Of a stretch of 64,000 nt of DNA, positions 1-12,100 are shown piece after piece (position 1 is the first letter of the stretch; the number at the start of each line of letters is the position of its first letter). The translations under genes were made by a program, and so were the position numbers. A model generated the notes under the pieces. The model saw nothing but the letters and a program-made list of their open reading frames with translations, made no database searches and had not been told where the DNA came from. Origin of the DNA: Acanthornis magna (taxonomy: Eukaryota; Chordata; Aves; Passeriformes; Acanthizidae); the NCBI GenBank assembly GCA_036785705.1, contig JAWUZG010000032.1, forward strand, positions 11,426,001 to 11,490,000, written 5' to 3'.

Positions 1-487
1 AAAGGCTTAGCATAGTAAGAACATGCCTTTGATGAAGAAAGGACCCAGATGCAGAAGATAAAAGAATAAGCAGAATATTTATCTGATGGGTTTGTTGTTT
101 GCTTGCTTGTTTATTTTTACAGATAAATGATCAGGAACCTTACCTATGGAAGAGAACACTATTCTAAATATTTTCCCAGGAATATTTCTGCCATTTTGAC
201 TGATGATCATTCAACACACGTACACAGATAACTTGGCATATACCATCAACATGCCTGGGAATTGGTAGAATGCTGTCTGGTTTAGGCAGAACTACATGAG
301 TTTGAAGGATCTGCAGAGTAAGCTTAAGGGTATGCAGTTATGTTGCTCCTGTTTCTTCTTGTCTATACAAAATTTTAGACTGCTCTGAAAGCTCTGAAAT
401 GCCTCCTAAGTGTTGCCAAACTCAGCTGTTATTTACTGGATGCTCTGCATCCAGATAGGGTTTCTAAAAATCCCAGAGCTAGTGACT
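1..487. other. Unique non-coding stretch
   Basis: No gene, repeat family or RNA structure is recognisable. Only short chance ORFs are present. Confidence 0.5.
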
Positions 488-571
488 GAAGGTGTCCCTA
501 CTCATTGTGGGGGGGTGGATGAGATGAATTTTAAAGGTCCTTTCCAACCCAAACTATTCTATGATTGTATG
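488..571 (+). repeat. CR1 LINE 3'-end fragment
   Basis: The segment reads like the extreme 3' end of an avian CR1: a G-rich run, a GGATGAGATGA-type stretch, AAAGGTCCTTTCCAACCC, then ACTATTCTATGATTGTATG. The order matches the CR1 3' untranslated region, which ends in short ATTCTATG-like repeats rather than poly(A). It is 5'-truncated, as most CR1 insertions are. It faces the neighbouring minus-strand copy at 829. Confidence 0.85.
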
Positions 572-828
572 TTTCTCCAAGTTTACACCAGTATTTGTCC
601 AAGTAAGAGGAGATGACCAGAACGGAAAAATCCAGTACAGAAAGCGACAGCTTCCAGAACAACCAAGCATGTTTTAAGACAAAACCATTTTAAACATTGA
701 TCACCTAGCTCTTTCTGCCTTCCCAACATCAAGGTATTATTTATCTGAATGAGAGAGAGAGATTTTAAGTACACTTTTTTATATGTGTGCCTTAACTTCC
801 AGTGAGGGAATTCCTCAAACAATCAAAT

Positions 829-2450
829 AATCATAGAATGGCCTGGGTTGGAAGGGACCTTAGAGATCATCCAGTTCCAACCCCCCTGCCATGGGCAGGG
901 ACACCTTCCACTAGACCAGGTTGCTCAGTCCCCCATCCAACCTGGCCTTGAACACTTCCAGAATTGGGCCATACACAGCTTCCCTGGGAAACCTGTTCCA
1001 GTGCCTCACCATCCCACAATAATTTTTTTGTCCTTACATATAATTTAAACCTGCTCTCTTTCAGTTTGAAGCCATTCCCCCTTGTCCCATCACTGTATGC
1101 CCTTGTAAAAAGTCTCTCTTTCTCTCCATCTTTTTTTCTTCAGGTACTAGAAGGCTATGATCAGGTTACCCTGAAGCCTTTTCTTTTCCAGGCTGAACAA
1201 ATTCAATTCTCCCAGCCTTTCGTCATAGAAGGCATGCCATCCCTCTAATCCTCCTGGTGGCCCTCCTCTGGACCTGCTCCAACAGGTCCGTCCTGTCCTG
1301 AGTTGGATGCAGCACTGCACGTGGGGTCTCACCAGAGCAGAGCAGAGGAGCGGAATCCCCTCCCTCCCCTGCTGCCCACCCTGCTCTGGATACAGCCCAG
1401 GACACGTTTGGCTCTCTGGGCTGGGAGTGCTCATTGCTGGGTCATGTCCAGCCTCTCCTCCACCAGCACCACCAAATCCTTCCCTGCAGATCTCCTCTAG
1501 ATCTGTTCATCCCCCACCCTGTCTTGATGCCTGTCAGGGATTGTCCTGACTGAGGTGCAGCTCCTCCCATTTGGTCTTGTTGAACCTCATGAGATTCCCA
1601 CAGGCCCAATTCTCGAGCTTGTCCAGGTTGCTCTGGAAGCCATTCCATCCTTCAGCCACACCACTCAGCTCAGTCTCATCTGCAAATGTGCTGAAGGTGC
1701 ATTCAATTGCTTTGTATCATTAATGCAGACATTAAATAACACTGGTCCCAATACAGACCCCTGAGGAACACCACTTGTCACCAAGGTCCATCAGGATTCT
1801 GAGCCACTGATCACAACCCTCTGCATGTGACTGTCCAATCAATTCCTCATCCACCTAACAGTCCATCCATCGAATCCTTCTGTCTCCAATTTAGAGGGAA
1901 GGATGTGGTGGGGAACTGTGTCAAAGGCTTTACAGAAGCCCAGATAAATGACATCTGTGGCCCTTCCCTTGTCCACTGATTGGGGTCACTCCATCACAGC
2001 GGGCCACTGGGTTGGTCAGGCAGGACTTGTCCTTGGTGAAGCTGTGCTGACTGTCCCAAACCACCTCCCTGTCCTCCATGTGCCTTAGCACAGCTTGTAT
2101 GAGGATCTATTCCATGACCTTCCGAGGCAGAGAGGTGAGGCAGACAGGTCAGTAGTTCCCAGGGTCTTCCTTTTTACCCTTTTTTAATATGGGTGAAATG
2201 TTTCCCTTTTTCTGGTCACCTGATTGCCATGACTTTTCAAATATTGTGGGGAATGGTTTGGCAACTACATCAGACAATTCCATCAGGATTCTGGGATGCA
2301 TTTAATCAGGTCCTATAGACTTATGTACATTCGGCTTCCTCAGATGGCCACAAACCTGAACTTTACTTACAACGGGAGGAACTTTGCTCTCCCAGTCCCC
2401 ATCCTGCTGTCCATCCACTCAAGAGGTGTGATGACAGAAATCAGCCATTA
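829..2450 (-). mobile_element. CR1 LINE, 5'-truncated, minus strand, decayed RT segment
   Basis: Read on the minus strand, the element ends at about 829 with the CR1 signature (here seen as TCATAGAATGGCCTGGGTTGG). It extends upstream for about 1.6 kb, so it includes the 3' part of ORF2, which encodes the reverse transcriptase. Near 2099-2170 the minus-strand translation shows the CR1 RT block EDPGNY-x-PV-x-LTSLP, then K-V-M-E. Two stop codons fall inside this block (after NY and after ME), so the copy is dead. Several chance ORFs of 60-95 codons lie in it on either strand and should not be called genes. The upstream limit near 2450 is approximate, because similarity fades after the GGTGTGATGACAGAA stretch. 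There is no sign of the 5' UTR, ORF1 or the endonuclease domain. Confidence 0.92.
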
Positions 2451-3568
2451 ACCAGTCCTTGTTTGGCTGGGGTTGCTTTGCTGATAAGAAGAAAATAGGA
2501 ACTGGGCCCCTGTTTGAACAAGAAATAAGCTCAGGATGTAGCATGGAGATCAGGGAACACAAGAAAGAAAAGAAGATAAATTATTCAAAGTAATTATTTG
2601 CTGTTTGCTGCTAGCAATAAAATAAAATATTATCTTCCAAATACATTTCCAGAAAAGTGAGTTGTCAAGATGACTCATATACATAGGAATTGGATATGAT
2701 TTCCTGCTTTTTGGTCTGAAAGTATCCCCCTCCAAGTTTTCAAAAAGTAATATAAGGGGATCCACAAATTCCATGAGCTGGTGCTGCCAGTCCCAGCCCC
2801 TTCAGTGGCTGTGCTCATGAAACTAACCTGCTTAGAGACTGGGTACAAAATGTTCTTTCAGGAAAAGCTGTGCACAGCCAAATGCAAAAAGAAGAAAATT
2901 ACATGGAAAAAAAGTCAAATGAAAACAAGAATTCAAATAAAGATATAAATATATAAATAAAACATAGCTGTAAAACAGAAGAGTGTGCTTGAGACTGAAA
3001 ACAATGAAATACAGAAGGCCTGTGTTGTAGAAAAAGGACTTGAAGATTTTCAGACGTATATTCACCGAAGATTTCCTGCACACAGTACAAATATTAACAT
3101 TCTTCTTTTCTTTTTTTTTTTTTTCTTTCTGGTGGGTATTTCACAGGTTTTTTGAACCATCAAGCTACAGAAGCAAAGATAGTGAATGACTCACACAAGA
3201 CGTTTCTATCCTATTAGTCAGATATCTGTTACTGGAATAAGTATTGATTCTGTGCCTGCCTAAATGAAAGATGTGTTTGATGGCTCATGAGGGAAGGCAT
3301 GTGACATTCAGGGATTGTGGTTTTCTCCAGTAAATATATGGGTCTTCCAGACAGAGGTTCCCAGACTTTGTTGTATGTACTTCTAGTGGTATTGGAATGG
3401 TTTCAGACCAGTTCTGCACATAATGATCGCCAAATCAATTAAACTTAGGAATCCTGCTTGAGATGGAATCACTGCAGTTTGCTGGTGGTAGCCAAGGGAG
3501 CAGGTCTAGCTCTGTCCGTACTGAGCCTTTCTGCCCATGGGAACATGTTAACACCAGAATTTAACAAC
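2451..3568. other. Unique non-coding stretch with T-rich tract
   Basis: No gene is recognised. A T-rich low-complexity tract occupies about 3101-3130. Minus-strand ORFs at 2832-3090 are K/F/Y-rich products of AT-rich DNA and look like chance. The segment just before 3569 could belong to an older repeat, but I cannot name one. Confidence 0.5.
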
Positions 3569-4595
3569 TGATTTTATTGGGTTTGCATGGCCAAGCTTTG
3601 GTAGCAGGGGGGCTACAAGGGTATCTTCTTTGAGAAACTGCTGGACGCTTCCTCCATATCTGGCAGAGCCAATCCCTGGTGGCTCCAAAGATGGATGTGC
3701 CACTGGTCAAGGCTGGGCCAATCGGAAATGCTGTAATATTTCTGTAATAACAGATTGAACAAGAAAGGATAAAAAGGTCTTGCATGGTTGCAAGTGCAGC
3801 CAGAGAAAAGAAGAGTGAGAACATGTGAGAGGAACGACTCTGCAGACCCCAAGGTCGGTGGAGAAGGAGGGGCAGGAGGTGCCCCAGGCCCTGGAGCTGG
3901 GATTCCTCCGCAGCCCATGGTGCACCCCATGGTGAGGCAGCTGTGCCCCTGCAGCCCCTGGAGGGTCACAGGGATCCAGAATTCCACCTGTAGCCCATGG
4001 AGGAGACCCACAATGGAGCAGGCGGATGCCTGAGGAAGCTGCAACCCCATAGGAGGTCTGTGGAGAAGGAGGCACCCATTGGAGCAGCCTGTCCTTGAAG
4101 GACATGAGCCTGTGGAAGTGTGACCCACACTGCAGCAGTTTGGGGAGGATTGTTGCCCTTGGGGTGGACTCACATTGCAGCACTTCACACAGAACTGTTG
4201 CTTGTGAGATGAACTCTCACTAGAGAGGTTCAGGGAGACCTGTCTCCCACTGGGGGGACCCCATGCTGGAGCAGGGGAAGGACTTCTGTCCCTGAACAGT
4301 GAGAGAAATAATGTGTGATGAACTGGCCACAACCCCATTCCCTGTCTCCCTGTGCTGCTGGGGGAGCAGGTAGAGCTGAGAAGGAGGGAGGGGTGAGGGG
4401 AAGGTGTTCTTAAGGACTTATTTTACTTCTCACTATCCTGCTCTGATCTTGTTAATAAAAAAATTGTTTAAAATATTAAAGTCTAGACGGTTTTGACTGT
4501 GAAGATATTTGCTGAGTGATCTCTCCTGATCCTTATCTCAACTCATGGACCCTTTGTTACATTTTGTCTCCCCAGTCCAGCATCAACCCACTACA
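3569..4595 (+). mobile_element. Solo LTR of a songbird-type endogenous retrovirus (family A)
   Basis: This block of about 1.03 kb begins TGATTTTATTGGGTTTGCAT and ends AGCATCAACCCACTACA, giving TG...CA termini. It contains the long GC-rich central part (tandem-like GGAG/CCCATGG phrases around 3840-4280) that I know from passerine ERV LTRs. A TATA-like GATAAAAAGG lies near 3768 and a poly(A) signal AATAAA at 4454-4459, followed by the CTTATCTCAACTCATG phrase seen near the 3' end of avian LTRs. I see no primer-binding site, gag or pol after it, so it is probably a solo LTR. No clear target-site duplication is visible, which suggests age or imprecise ends. The antisense ORF of 241 codons inside it is incidental. 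Confidence 0.82.
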
Positions 4596-4932
4596 GACTT
4601 CTTAGTGGAAATACCGGCAAACCATGGGGATTTTGAGATAAGGATAGTAATTGGGAGAGGTAATGGGCAAAACAAGTACTGAGCAATGTTAAAGAGTAGA
4701 ATGACCATGGGGAATTTTTGTTGTAGTTGTGGTGAAGGGACGAGGCGTGGATTTTGCGTAAATTGTCCATTTTTATACTGTGTTGTGATCATGTTATTTT
4801 GGTTTTTCTGTGGGAAAATATTGTTTTGTTTGGTTTGGCTGGTTTGGTTGTTCCAAGTGAATGCTATGTGATGAATGTGGATTTTAATGATAATGCCTAA
4901 ACATGTGATTCACACAGGTGAGGGGTGGAAAC
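4596..4932. other. Spacer between two LTRs
   Basis: These 337 bp separate two LTRs of different families and opposite orientation. I looked for a primer-binding site, polypurine tract and retroviral coding sequence and recognise none. The segment is T/G-rich near 4797-4860. Confidence 0.45.
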
Positions 4933-5450
4933 CGTAGTGGGTTGGCCTTGGCTGTCAGCCAGACACCCACCAAGCTGCTCTATAAGCTTTAATAAGATGG
5001 AGAACAACTTGTAGGTTGAGATAAGGCAGCTTACTAAAGCAAGAAAAAATCAAAAGCAAAGAGAAAAAAAAAATTAATCTCTACTTCCCATCAGCAAGCA
5101 ATGTTCAGCCAGCAACTTCCCAGGAAGCAGGGCCTCAGCACGTATAGAAGTTGCTCCAGAAGGTAAATTTTGTAGCTTTTCTATCAGAGCTGATGTCACT
5201 GGTATGGAATATCCCTTTGGTTTATTTGAGTCAGCTGGCCTCCCAGGATCCCCTCCCAGTATCTTGCCCACTCCCAGCCCCTTGATGGTGTGGGGAGGAA
5301 TGGTAGAGAGGAAGCACTGATGCTGTGCCAGTGCTGCCCAGCGGTAGCCAAAACACTGCTGGTTTATCAGCGCCTTTCCAGGTGCCAATGCACAGCACAG
5401 CACTGGGAGGGCTGCTGCAGGAATATGACCTTCAACCTGACCCCATATAC
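4933..5450 (-). mobile_element. Solo LTR, minus strand (family B)
   Basis: Phrases typical of a bird ERV LTR appear in reverse complement: GCTGTCAGCCAGACACCCAC at the left end, AGTTGCTCCAGAAGG, TGATGTCACTGGTATGGAAT, ATCCCTTTGGTTTATTTG, CAGCGGTAGCCAAAACACTG and GCACAGCACTGGGAGGGCTG. Read on the minus strand it is collinear with the LTRs at 16830 and 32943. It is about 520 bp long and has lost some U5 sequence (the Py-rich poly(A) region is replaced by an A-rich tract at 5040-5075). The left terminus reads CG instead of the expected inverted terminal dinucleotide. No internal retroviral sequence flanks it. The 127-codon minus ORF within it is not a gene. Confidence 0.85.
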
Positions 5451-7340
5451 TGATCATCAGTAATTTCCTGTGTGGAGACAGGTGTAAGAGTCACTGAGCA
5501 GTTGGCTCTCCAGGCCACTGATGGCTGATATTTGGTGGAGATACTCATTCAGGGAAGAGGCGAGAGGAGATGGGGAGAGTTCTGGTTTAGGAAAGGGCAG
5601 TGTGAGACAGAGCAGCGAAGATAGGCATGCTAAGGGACAGGAGGGGAAGATCCCAAAAGAAAGGAAGGGGCTGAAAACACCCCACTGGCTGTGTGTGCTC
5701 ATGACCTGGCAGAGAGCCATGAGCTGTCTCTGTGTGGGAGGTAATGAAGTGAAAAAATGGACAATCCCCATTTTGAGGCTCTGACCTCAATTAGTTCTTC
5801 CATTTACTTCAAAGGGACCAGGCACATGCTCAGAATTATGCAAAGGCTGAATTTTTTCCTGCGTCAGAACACAAAGTGGTTAATGGTTAATGGTTAATTG
5901 GTGTTCATAGTTTACCAAAATGTGCTAATTATTGGCTTACTTACTGACTTGCAGAGTTACTTATATTTAGCCCTATGTCCTACTAACCTCCCTTTGTGAC
6001 TCGGAATTGTTATTTCCACAGCTGACGCTGTACTTCAGATTTGCTATAAGGTTGTTATGTCTGCTTAACCATTTGCAATTGAAGGCCTTACTGGAGGAAT
6101 TTTCTTTTAGGACTTACAGAGAATCGCTACTTGTACATAGGGAAACTTTGCCATGAGAAGACAAAGTGTTTGAGCTGCTTTTATTTTTCATTCTCCTGCA
6201 TTTATATCCTTGTTTCAATGTTCTGCATAAAATTAATTAAAATTAATTGCTTTGACAATGTCACTTTAACAAAATTGGGGTCTAAAATCAGAAGTATGGG
6301 AATCAAGTCACACTAGATACTCTGAGTTTGGCAAGTCTGTATTCTTTCTTTGGAAAAAAATAGGTTCCTCTATTTGCAGCTGTATTAAGAACAAAATATA
6401 TGCTTGCTAAGGAAGAAAATCAACATAAATATCTACACACAAGTTTACACAATGGCCTTTGTCCGGTTTCTTTAAATACTGAAGAAAGAAATGACAGATG
6501 GCAGCAATACTGGAAAGGTAAAGCTGAGGCCATATTAAAGCTTAAAAAAAGTATTTCCTTCACTAAGTTGGAGTTTTCACTTGTTTCTTTCACCATTTGT
6601 CTCCCTCAAGTACCTTTGATGTCCCATTGTTTCTTGCTCCATCTGCTTACAGGATCCTCTGCACATATATTAAGGAAACTGTGATCTGACATGTCAGGCA
6701 ATTTTATTGCAGGGAGCATGAACACTTGCATCCCACTAGTCTCGAGAGGCAGACCACTATTTAGCACAAACAAGATGTTCATGATAGTTTGAAAGCCATC
6801 TCTAAGCACATTCTGCACGGCAAGGAAGGCCAGGCTTTGCATCCCCCAGTGAGTTCACATGGATCAATTATCTCATGGACAGCAGTTATTCACGCTGCTA
6901 AATAAAGTGAGAAAACAGTCTGCAGCTGACCCAGGGGATGAAAACTTGCACTCTTGTTTCCTTGGAAGGAAAAGAAGAGCAGACACACTCCTGGGGAGGA
7001 AAAAAAGGACTAGATTACATGAATCATCGAGTCTGTTCCCTGTCCACAACCAGGTAACATATTGCTGGATCAAAGAACTTTACTCTTTCCCACACTGCAA
7101 AACCCTCAGAGTATTTTTCAACATCTTATAATAATTCCCAGACCTTTACTACAAAAAGAGCTGTAGAAAATATTCTTGGCATCTTCCCACAACAGAAATT
7201 TTGTACTTTCAATAAAAATGCAAAGATCCTTCCTAGTCAGAGCTGTGGAAGAATTCTTTCCTGAATCCATCATGATGATCAATCTAACTCTGGTTACAAG
7301 AACAAGAGAGAGCAGACAGGCATGAGAGAAATGTCTTCAG
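5451..7340. other. Unique non-coding stretch
   Basis: No gene or repeat family is recognised. A short tandem repeat of GGTTAAT lies at 5878-5898 (listed separately). The 94-codon ORF at 6400-6684 and the 78-codon minus ORF at 6606-6842 overlap and show no recognisable domain. Confidence 0.45.
5878..5898 (+). repeat. Three tandem copies of GGTTAAT
   Basis: Three perfect 7-bp units occur in a row, followed by TGG. GTTAAT is also the half-site of HNF1-type homeodomain proteins, but a working site needs an inverted partner, which is not present in the correct spacing. Confidence 0.9.
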
Positions 7341-7428
7341 CCCCAGCTGTCCCAAATCAGTGACAGGGAATGAGAGGCAAGGGAGAGAAAAAATATTTGT
7401 CCTCCTGCCCACCACGTGCTTGTGGGAG
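7341..7428 (+). other. Candidate exon (unrecognised)
   Basis: An acceptor-like TGTCTTCAG precedes 7341 and a consensus donor GAG|GTGAGT ends the segment at 7428. From 7342 there are 29 open codons (PSCPKSVTGNERQG...) ending in phase 0, so the frame stays open when joined to the candidate exon at 7614. I recognise no domain or homologue. The polypyrimidine tract is weak. This could be a chance pairing or part of a non-coding transcript. Confidence 0.15.
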
Positions 7429-7613
7429 GTGAGTGATAGACATGCCTCTTTTTTCTACATTTTGGAGGGGAAGAAGAACCTCATATGCCCTATTAAAGAC
7501 TTTTCCTACAGTTCCCACAAGTATTCTCCCTGCTGTTTCTCAGCCTCATGCAGTTCTCAGTAAGTTCCAATCTTCCTGACATCTTGTGTGTTGCCTTATA
7601 TTTATTTCTGCAG

Positions 7614-7754
7614 CAATGCTTGACAGGGCCATTGAGAAAACCAATGTACCAGATAGTTCAGCTACAGAGCCATCAGCGTCAGGTTCAGTCAGCCGACCTC
7701 AGAGCAGCTCCGGGAGCCCAAAAAATGGTTAAAAAGCAGTCCCAGACCCACTAG
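7614..7754 (+). other. Candidate terminal exon (unrecognised)
   Basis: A strong acceptor (CTTATATTTATTTCTGCAG) ends at 7613. Two frames are open after it. One continues the frame of the 7341-7428 candidate (QCLTGPLRKP...) to a TAG at 7752-7754. The other starts at an ATG at 7616 and reads a short Ser/Pro-rich peptide (MLDRAIEKTNVPDSSATEPS...) to TAA at 7730-7732. The second composition looks like a disordered C-terminus, but I cannot match it to a known protein. An AATAAA occurs well downstream, at about 8228. The segment could equally be intergenic noise. Confidence 0.18.
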
Positions 7755-8841
7755 ATGGCACTGTGGATGGCTGTACCAGCCCTTATGAACCCAGGCAGAG
7801 TTTAGCTGAGCCTGGCGGCTTCAATCTCGGCTGTGTGGCTCTGATTTCCAGCACCAGTCCCTCTGCCTGGAACCTGACCCGGCAGTTCTGCCCATTCAGC
7901 AACTTTTCTGTACCCTAAATCACTTCAAATTTAGGCTCTTTCAAATAATTTTAAGTGCTATTTTTTTTTTTTCTCAAGAAGCTCCACGATTATATTTTTC
8001 CAGTTCCTGGATCTTCCCCAAAACATTCCAGAGGTTTCAAGAAATATTTAGAAAGTCAGTAAGTCTGAGTGTCCTGTCTGGCTGGTGTGCAGTGTGTGTG
8101 TCAATGGAAGGGCAAAAACGTGAACCAAGCTTTCCCAAAAAGCTGCAGATTACAGGAATTTTGATGCAACCCTAACTTTCCATCTTGGTCACACCAGTTT
8201 TGCTTTACAGAGTCAGTTTGGATCCCAATAAAATCAGGTGGGAAGGAGGATTTCCATTGGGATCATGGAAAGTTGGATAGGGGCCTCTGTCAGATTTCCA
8301 AACACTTAAAATGAGTGTGCTGACATTTGGTAAATCTTTCCTCCTTTTCTGATCAATGTTTCTACCCTTGCTGTGAGCAGTGTTTGATGGTTTATGCTCA
8401 CAATGAAAATTGATGGGATCATTGGAAAAAACAATGGGACTGCCATTTTCAGTTTGGGGACAAACACTTCTGCCAGGTGCATTTTTCTAACTGAAATGGG
8501 AGTTAAAATGCCCTTCTTTCTGTCTCTGCTTCTGTATATTATTTCATCACTGTCTTTGGCTTTTAAAAGTTTCTCTTGTGTTGCAGCTTTAGCATCATCC
8601 TGAGTAGGGCCTTGAACCTTTCTTTTCAGTCTTTGGAACCATGTTTTGTGTCTCCCTAAGTAAAACTGTTTGAAATAACTCCTCTCCATACTCTCACATT
8701 GCTATTTGCTCTAATAAAGTGTATTAGGCATTTTCCAATTGTACCATTCAGGATTCAGCCACAAACTAATCATAAACCACACATCAATCACACAAGTTGA
8801 ATGAACAGCAACAATTCCTAGGTCTTGTGCATTTATCATGC
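7755..8841. other. Unique non-coding stretch
   Basis: The stretch holds a minus ORF of 127 codons (8306-8689, K/R-rich at its N-terminus) with no recognisable domain, and a T-run at 7962-7973. No known repeat is visible. Confidence 0.4.
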
Positions 8842-9190
8842 ATCATAGAATAGTTTGGGTTGGAGGGGACCCTTAAAGGCCACCCAATCCAAACCCTCTG
8901 CAATGATCAGGGCCAACTTCAAATAGATCAGATTGATTGTTTCTGGGGATGGGGCATCTGTCGCCTCTATGAACAATCTGTCCCAGCATTTCACCACCTT
9001 CATCATAAAAAATTTCTTCCTTGTGTGTAGTCTAAATGTTCCCTCTTTAAAGCCATGGCAACAGGCCCCGCTAAAAAAAAACTGTCCCCATCTTTCTTAC
9101 AAGCCCCCTTTAGGTACTGAAAAGCCACAATTAGGTATCCCTGGAATCTCCTCCAGGCCAAACCCCAACTCTCTCAACATTTGAAGCAGT
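8842..9190 (-). repeat. CR1 LINE 3'-end fragment, minus strand
   Basis: The segment begins CATCATAGAATAGTTTGGGTTGG, the reverse complement of the CR1 3' end. It continues through the usual phrases for a CR1 3' region: TGTCCCAGCATTTCACCACC, AAAAATTTCTTCCTTGTGTG and CCTCTTTAAAGCCATGGCA. It is roughly 350 bp, 5'-truncated and moderately diverged. Confidence 0.9.
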
Positions 9191-12100
9191 CTCTCAGAGA
9201 AAACCTCCTTGACCAGGCAGTGCACCTCAGCAAAGCACTGTCAGGAAGGGCAAATCTGCTCATCAAGCCCTAAGCTGTTAATTAATGACCCTCACCTGAA
9301 GGCTACAGCTTCCAGACATGGCAGGCACAGTAAGTGACTGTATGAGGATCTTACATCTCTCTCCTAAGAATGCCATGGCCCACAGGAGCAGGAGAGAAGC
9401 CAGATATCCCTCCTCCCTGCTTACCAAGTACTTATCTGGAGATATCCCTACAGGTAAATCATGGATATAAGGTGCAAGTTGCAGAGCAAGAAGTGAGAAA
9501 CAACTACGTGAGACTGGGAACAGAGATCTGTGCCCGTGTCAAAGGCTGACTGTGGGTAAAACCCCTAAGCAGAAAAAAAGAGCACAGGATTCTAAAGCTC
9601 CTCTTCTATTCTTTTTCCTGTTCTTTGCTTGTTTTATAGCCAACAATACCCAGGTTTGCCTGGAGACTGCACAAAATTCAAATTACATGAGAAACCCCAG
9701 AAATCTGGGGGTGTATCTGGACACAAATTTCAGTGTTATGACTAGTTCAGTACAATACTGTGTCACAGCTTTCCAGTTTATTAAAACTGGCATTTATATT
9801 TGCTGGCTAAAATAAATAAAAATAAAAGAACAACCAAGCAAACACCAAAAAAGGCTGTATCTAGTCAAGTTTCCAAATGGAAATGGTTTATTGGAGATGG
9901 CTTTCTCAAGTAGACCTCAACCTGGGCATGATGAGGTTTTTGTATTGTACTCACTTATCACCTATGATGAGGTTTTGAGCTTTACTCGCTGTAGGAATTT
10001 GAGAAACAATACTCAAGACAGTTTGATTTCCATATGTACTTTAAAGTAGTTTTAACTTGCACAAACTTGTAATAAAGTTGAGAGAACTAAACAGTAGTAC
10101 ATTCTTCATTTTACCTGTCTCATAATGCAGGATTTACTGTCATGGTGCAAAAGACAAAACTTAATCTCCATATCTTCCATTACATCCATAAACAATTTTT
10201 TCCAATTTTGAACCTATGCATTTCAAAGACAATGGGCACATCTTACATCTGTATTTTTCCCTACCCCAGAAGTAAATAATTTTCATGGCAATTTATTTAT
10301 CAGCCTTTGCAACTGACAGATAATTCCTGGTATTTCTGACCGCAGTTTTTGAGAACTCTGGGTCAGAAAAATGGCCAAAAGAGCTTGCCTCAGCATTCCT
10401 TTAGATCATGAACGTATGTCTTCCTGCAGCATCTTATGGTGTGGTTCGTAAGCTTGTTTTGTAAGTCTGTTTGCCTCTTATAAGAAAAAAGTATTTTGGG
10501 GGGAAAAAAAGAAACCAAAAATTAAACAATATTGTCACAATAGTCACTAGAACTTTAAAGAAAACTTTTCACAGATGCTGACAGCTGTGTGACAATAGTT
10601 TGTCCTCAAAGACAGAAGAGTGAAACAAATATTATGAGAATAGAAGCTGTGAAATATCAGTGGTGTTTTTCCATAAGACAGCTAATTGCTGGCCTGAGTG
10701 TACACATTTTGTTCTGTGTCTTTTGCCACTATCAATGACTCATATTTAAACAGCACAGACAATAATATGTTTTCACTTCTCTTGTAAATTCTTGTTTGGT
10801 CCTCTAATTAGGTAATTAAAGTGAGCATGTGATATTACCAGGAAAGTTGGCAAATGGTTTTTGATGGTGAGCCTGAAGGAATACTCCCTGAGCTCAACGT
10901 GTGCATGGAGGTTTTATAAGCAATTAAACTCTATCCCCGAAAATCCTGCCTTCAAAGCTTTTGGATCACCTGTAGAGTTTTATGGTTGGTTACAAATAAA
11001 GAGAGCATAGAAGTTTGTAGAAAAAGCTCAAACAAGGAAAAGGAACATGAAACAAATAAGTTCAAATACACTTAACCTTTTGCCTGCTAGAGTGTTACTT
11101 CTCATCCTGTACTGATACTGCTTTAAACAGATGCTGCATTTGAAACTTCCTGGCAGGATTATGAAGCAGCACGGAAGGTGCTTTGTCACTTCCCATGCTG
11201 CAGCCGAAGAGCTAAACTTTTAGAAATATGATAAGTAGCACAAAATATTTTACAATGGAAGATTTCCATGCGATGGAACCACTGGATATTTTTTTTTTAA
11301 CACTACAGTATTTAGGCAGTGCCTTTATGTAGTGTAAGATATCAGTCATGCTTCTGTGTGTGCTTCAGCCTAACATGAAATCCATCACTGTCCTCATCCA
11401 GCTTTGGCTCACAGTAGTACAGACATCCCCAAACACTCTCTGCTCTTTCTTATGGGATTCTGCAGCAACAGATTTCTGCCCTCCATGCTCTCTCCCCTAG
11501 AAAGGTTCAGTGACTTTACTTGCTGGCAGTAAGAGAACAAATGAGTTGCAGACTCCTGTTACCATTTCCTGGTAGAGTGCATGTTTTGTGAAGTATGACA
11601 GGGAGTGCCTGTTCCACATCAACATCATGACTGTATACAGTCCTGGTGGCCTTTGAACTGAGAGAGGCAGGACACTGCTAAATGCCTTTGCCCACTTGCC
11701 ATTGTCTGCCTGAACACGAGGTCAGAGACAAAGCAGATGGACAGGCCAGTGTGCAGGGAAGGAGTGTTTTGCATCCTCAATTGCCCCTGCGCAGGCACAG
11801 AGCCCAAAGCATGGGCTGACCTGTTCCCTTTAAATACAGACTGTCCTCAATTAAACCTGTCAAGACACTACAGGTCTTTCCTTTGCAGCAGCATAATACT
11901 GCTAATTCAACAGATCAAGTGAGAAAAATCAGATCCAGCTTGTCTGCACTATTTGTCCGTGGTTATAAACCACAAGTGGCTGCAGGTTGCATCTGTCAGC
12001 ATGTAAATATGCCTTCAGCTGGTGTTCATCGCAGCAGTGTGGCTTGTTTAAAGAGTTACGTGTATCATAATTACCACTGAACATTCTCCACCATAAAGAT

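Noticed and set aside
964..1434. ORFs of 94-95 codons on both strands
   Set aside because: They lie within the 3' non-coding part of the CR1 copy.
3613..4338. 241-codon minus-strand ORF, the longest in the window
   Set aside because: It lies wholly inside an LTR on the antisense strand. The GC-rich repeat composition explains the open frame, and the peptide (Ser/Pro/Gly/Cys-rich) has no recognisable domain.
3569..5450. A complete provirus bounded by two LTRs
   Set aside because: The LTRs differ in family and orientation, and only about 340 bp separates them with no gag, pol or primer-binding site.
5074..5457. 127-codon minus-strand ORF
   Set aside because: It is inside the family B LTR, which carries no gene. 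Equivalent frames are not kept in the two sister copies.
5878..5898. HNF1-type binding cluster
   Set aside because: Only direct half-sites are present. The inverted partner needed for a dimer site is missing.
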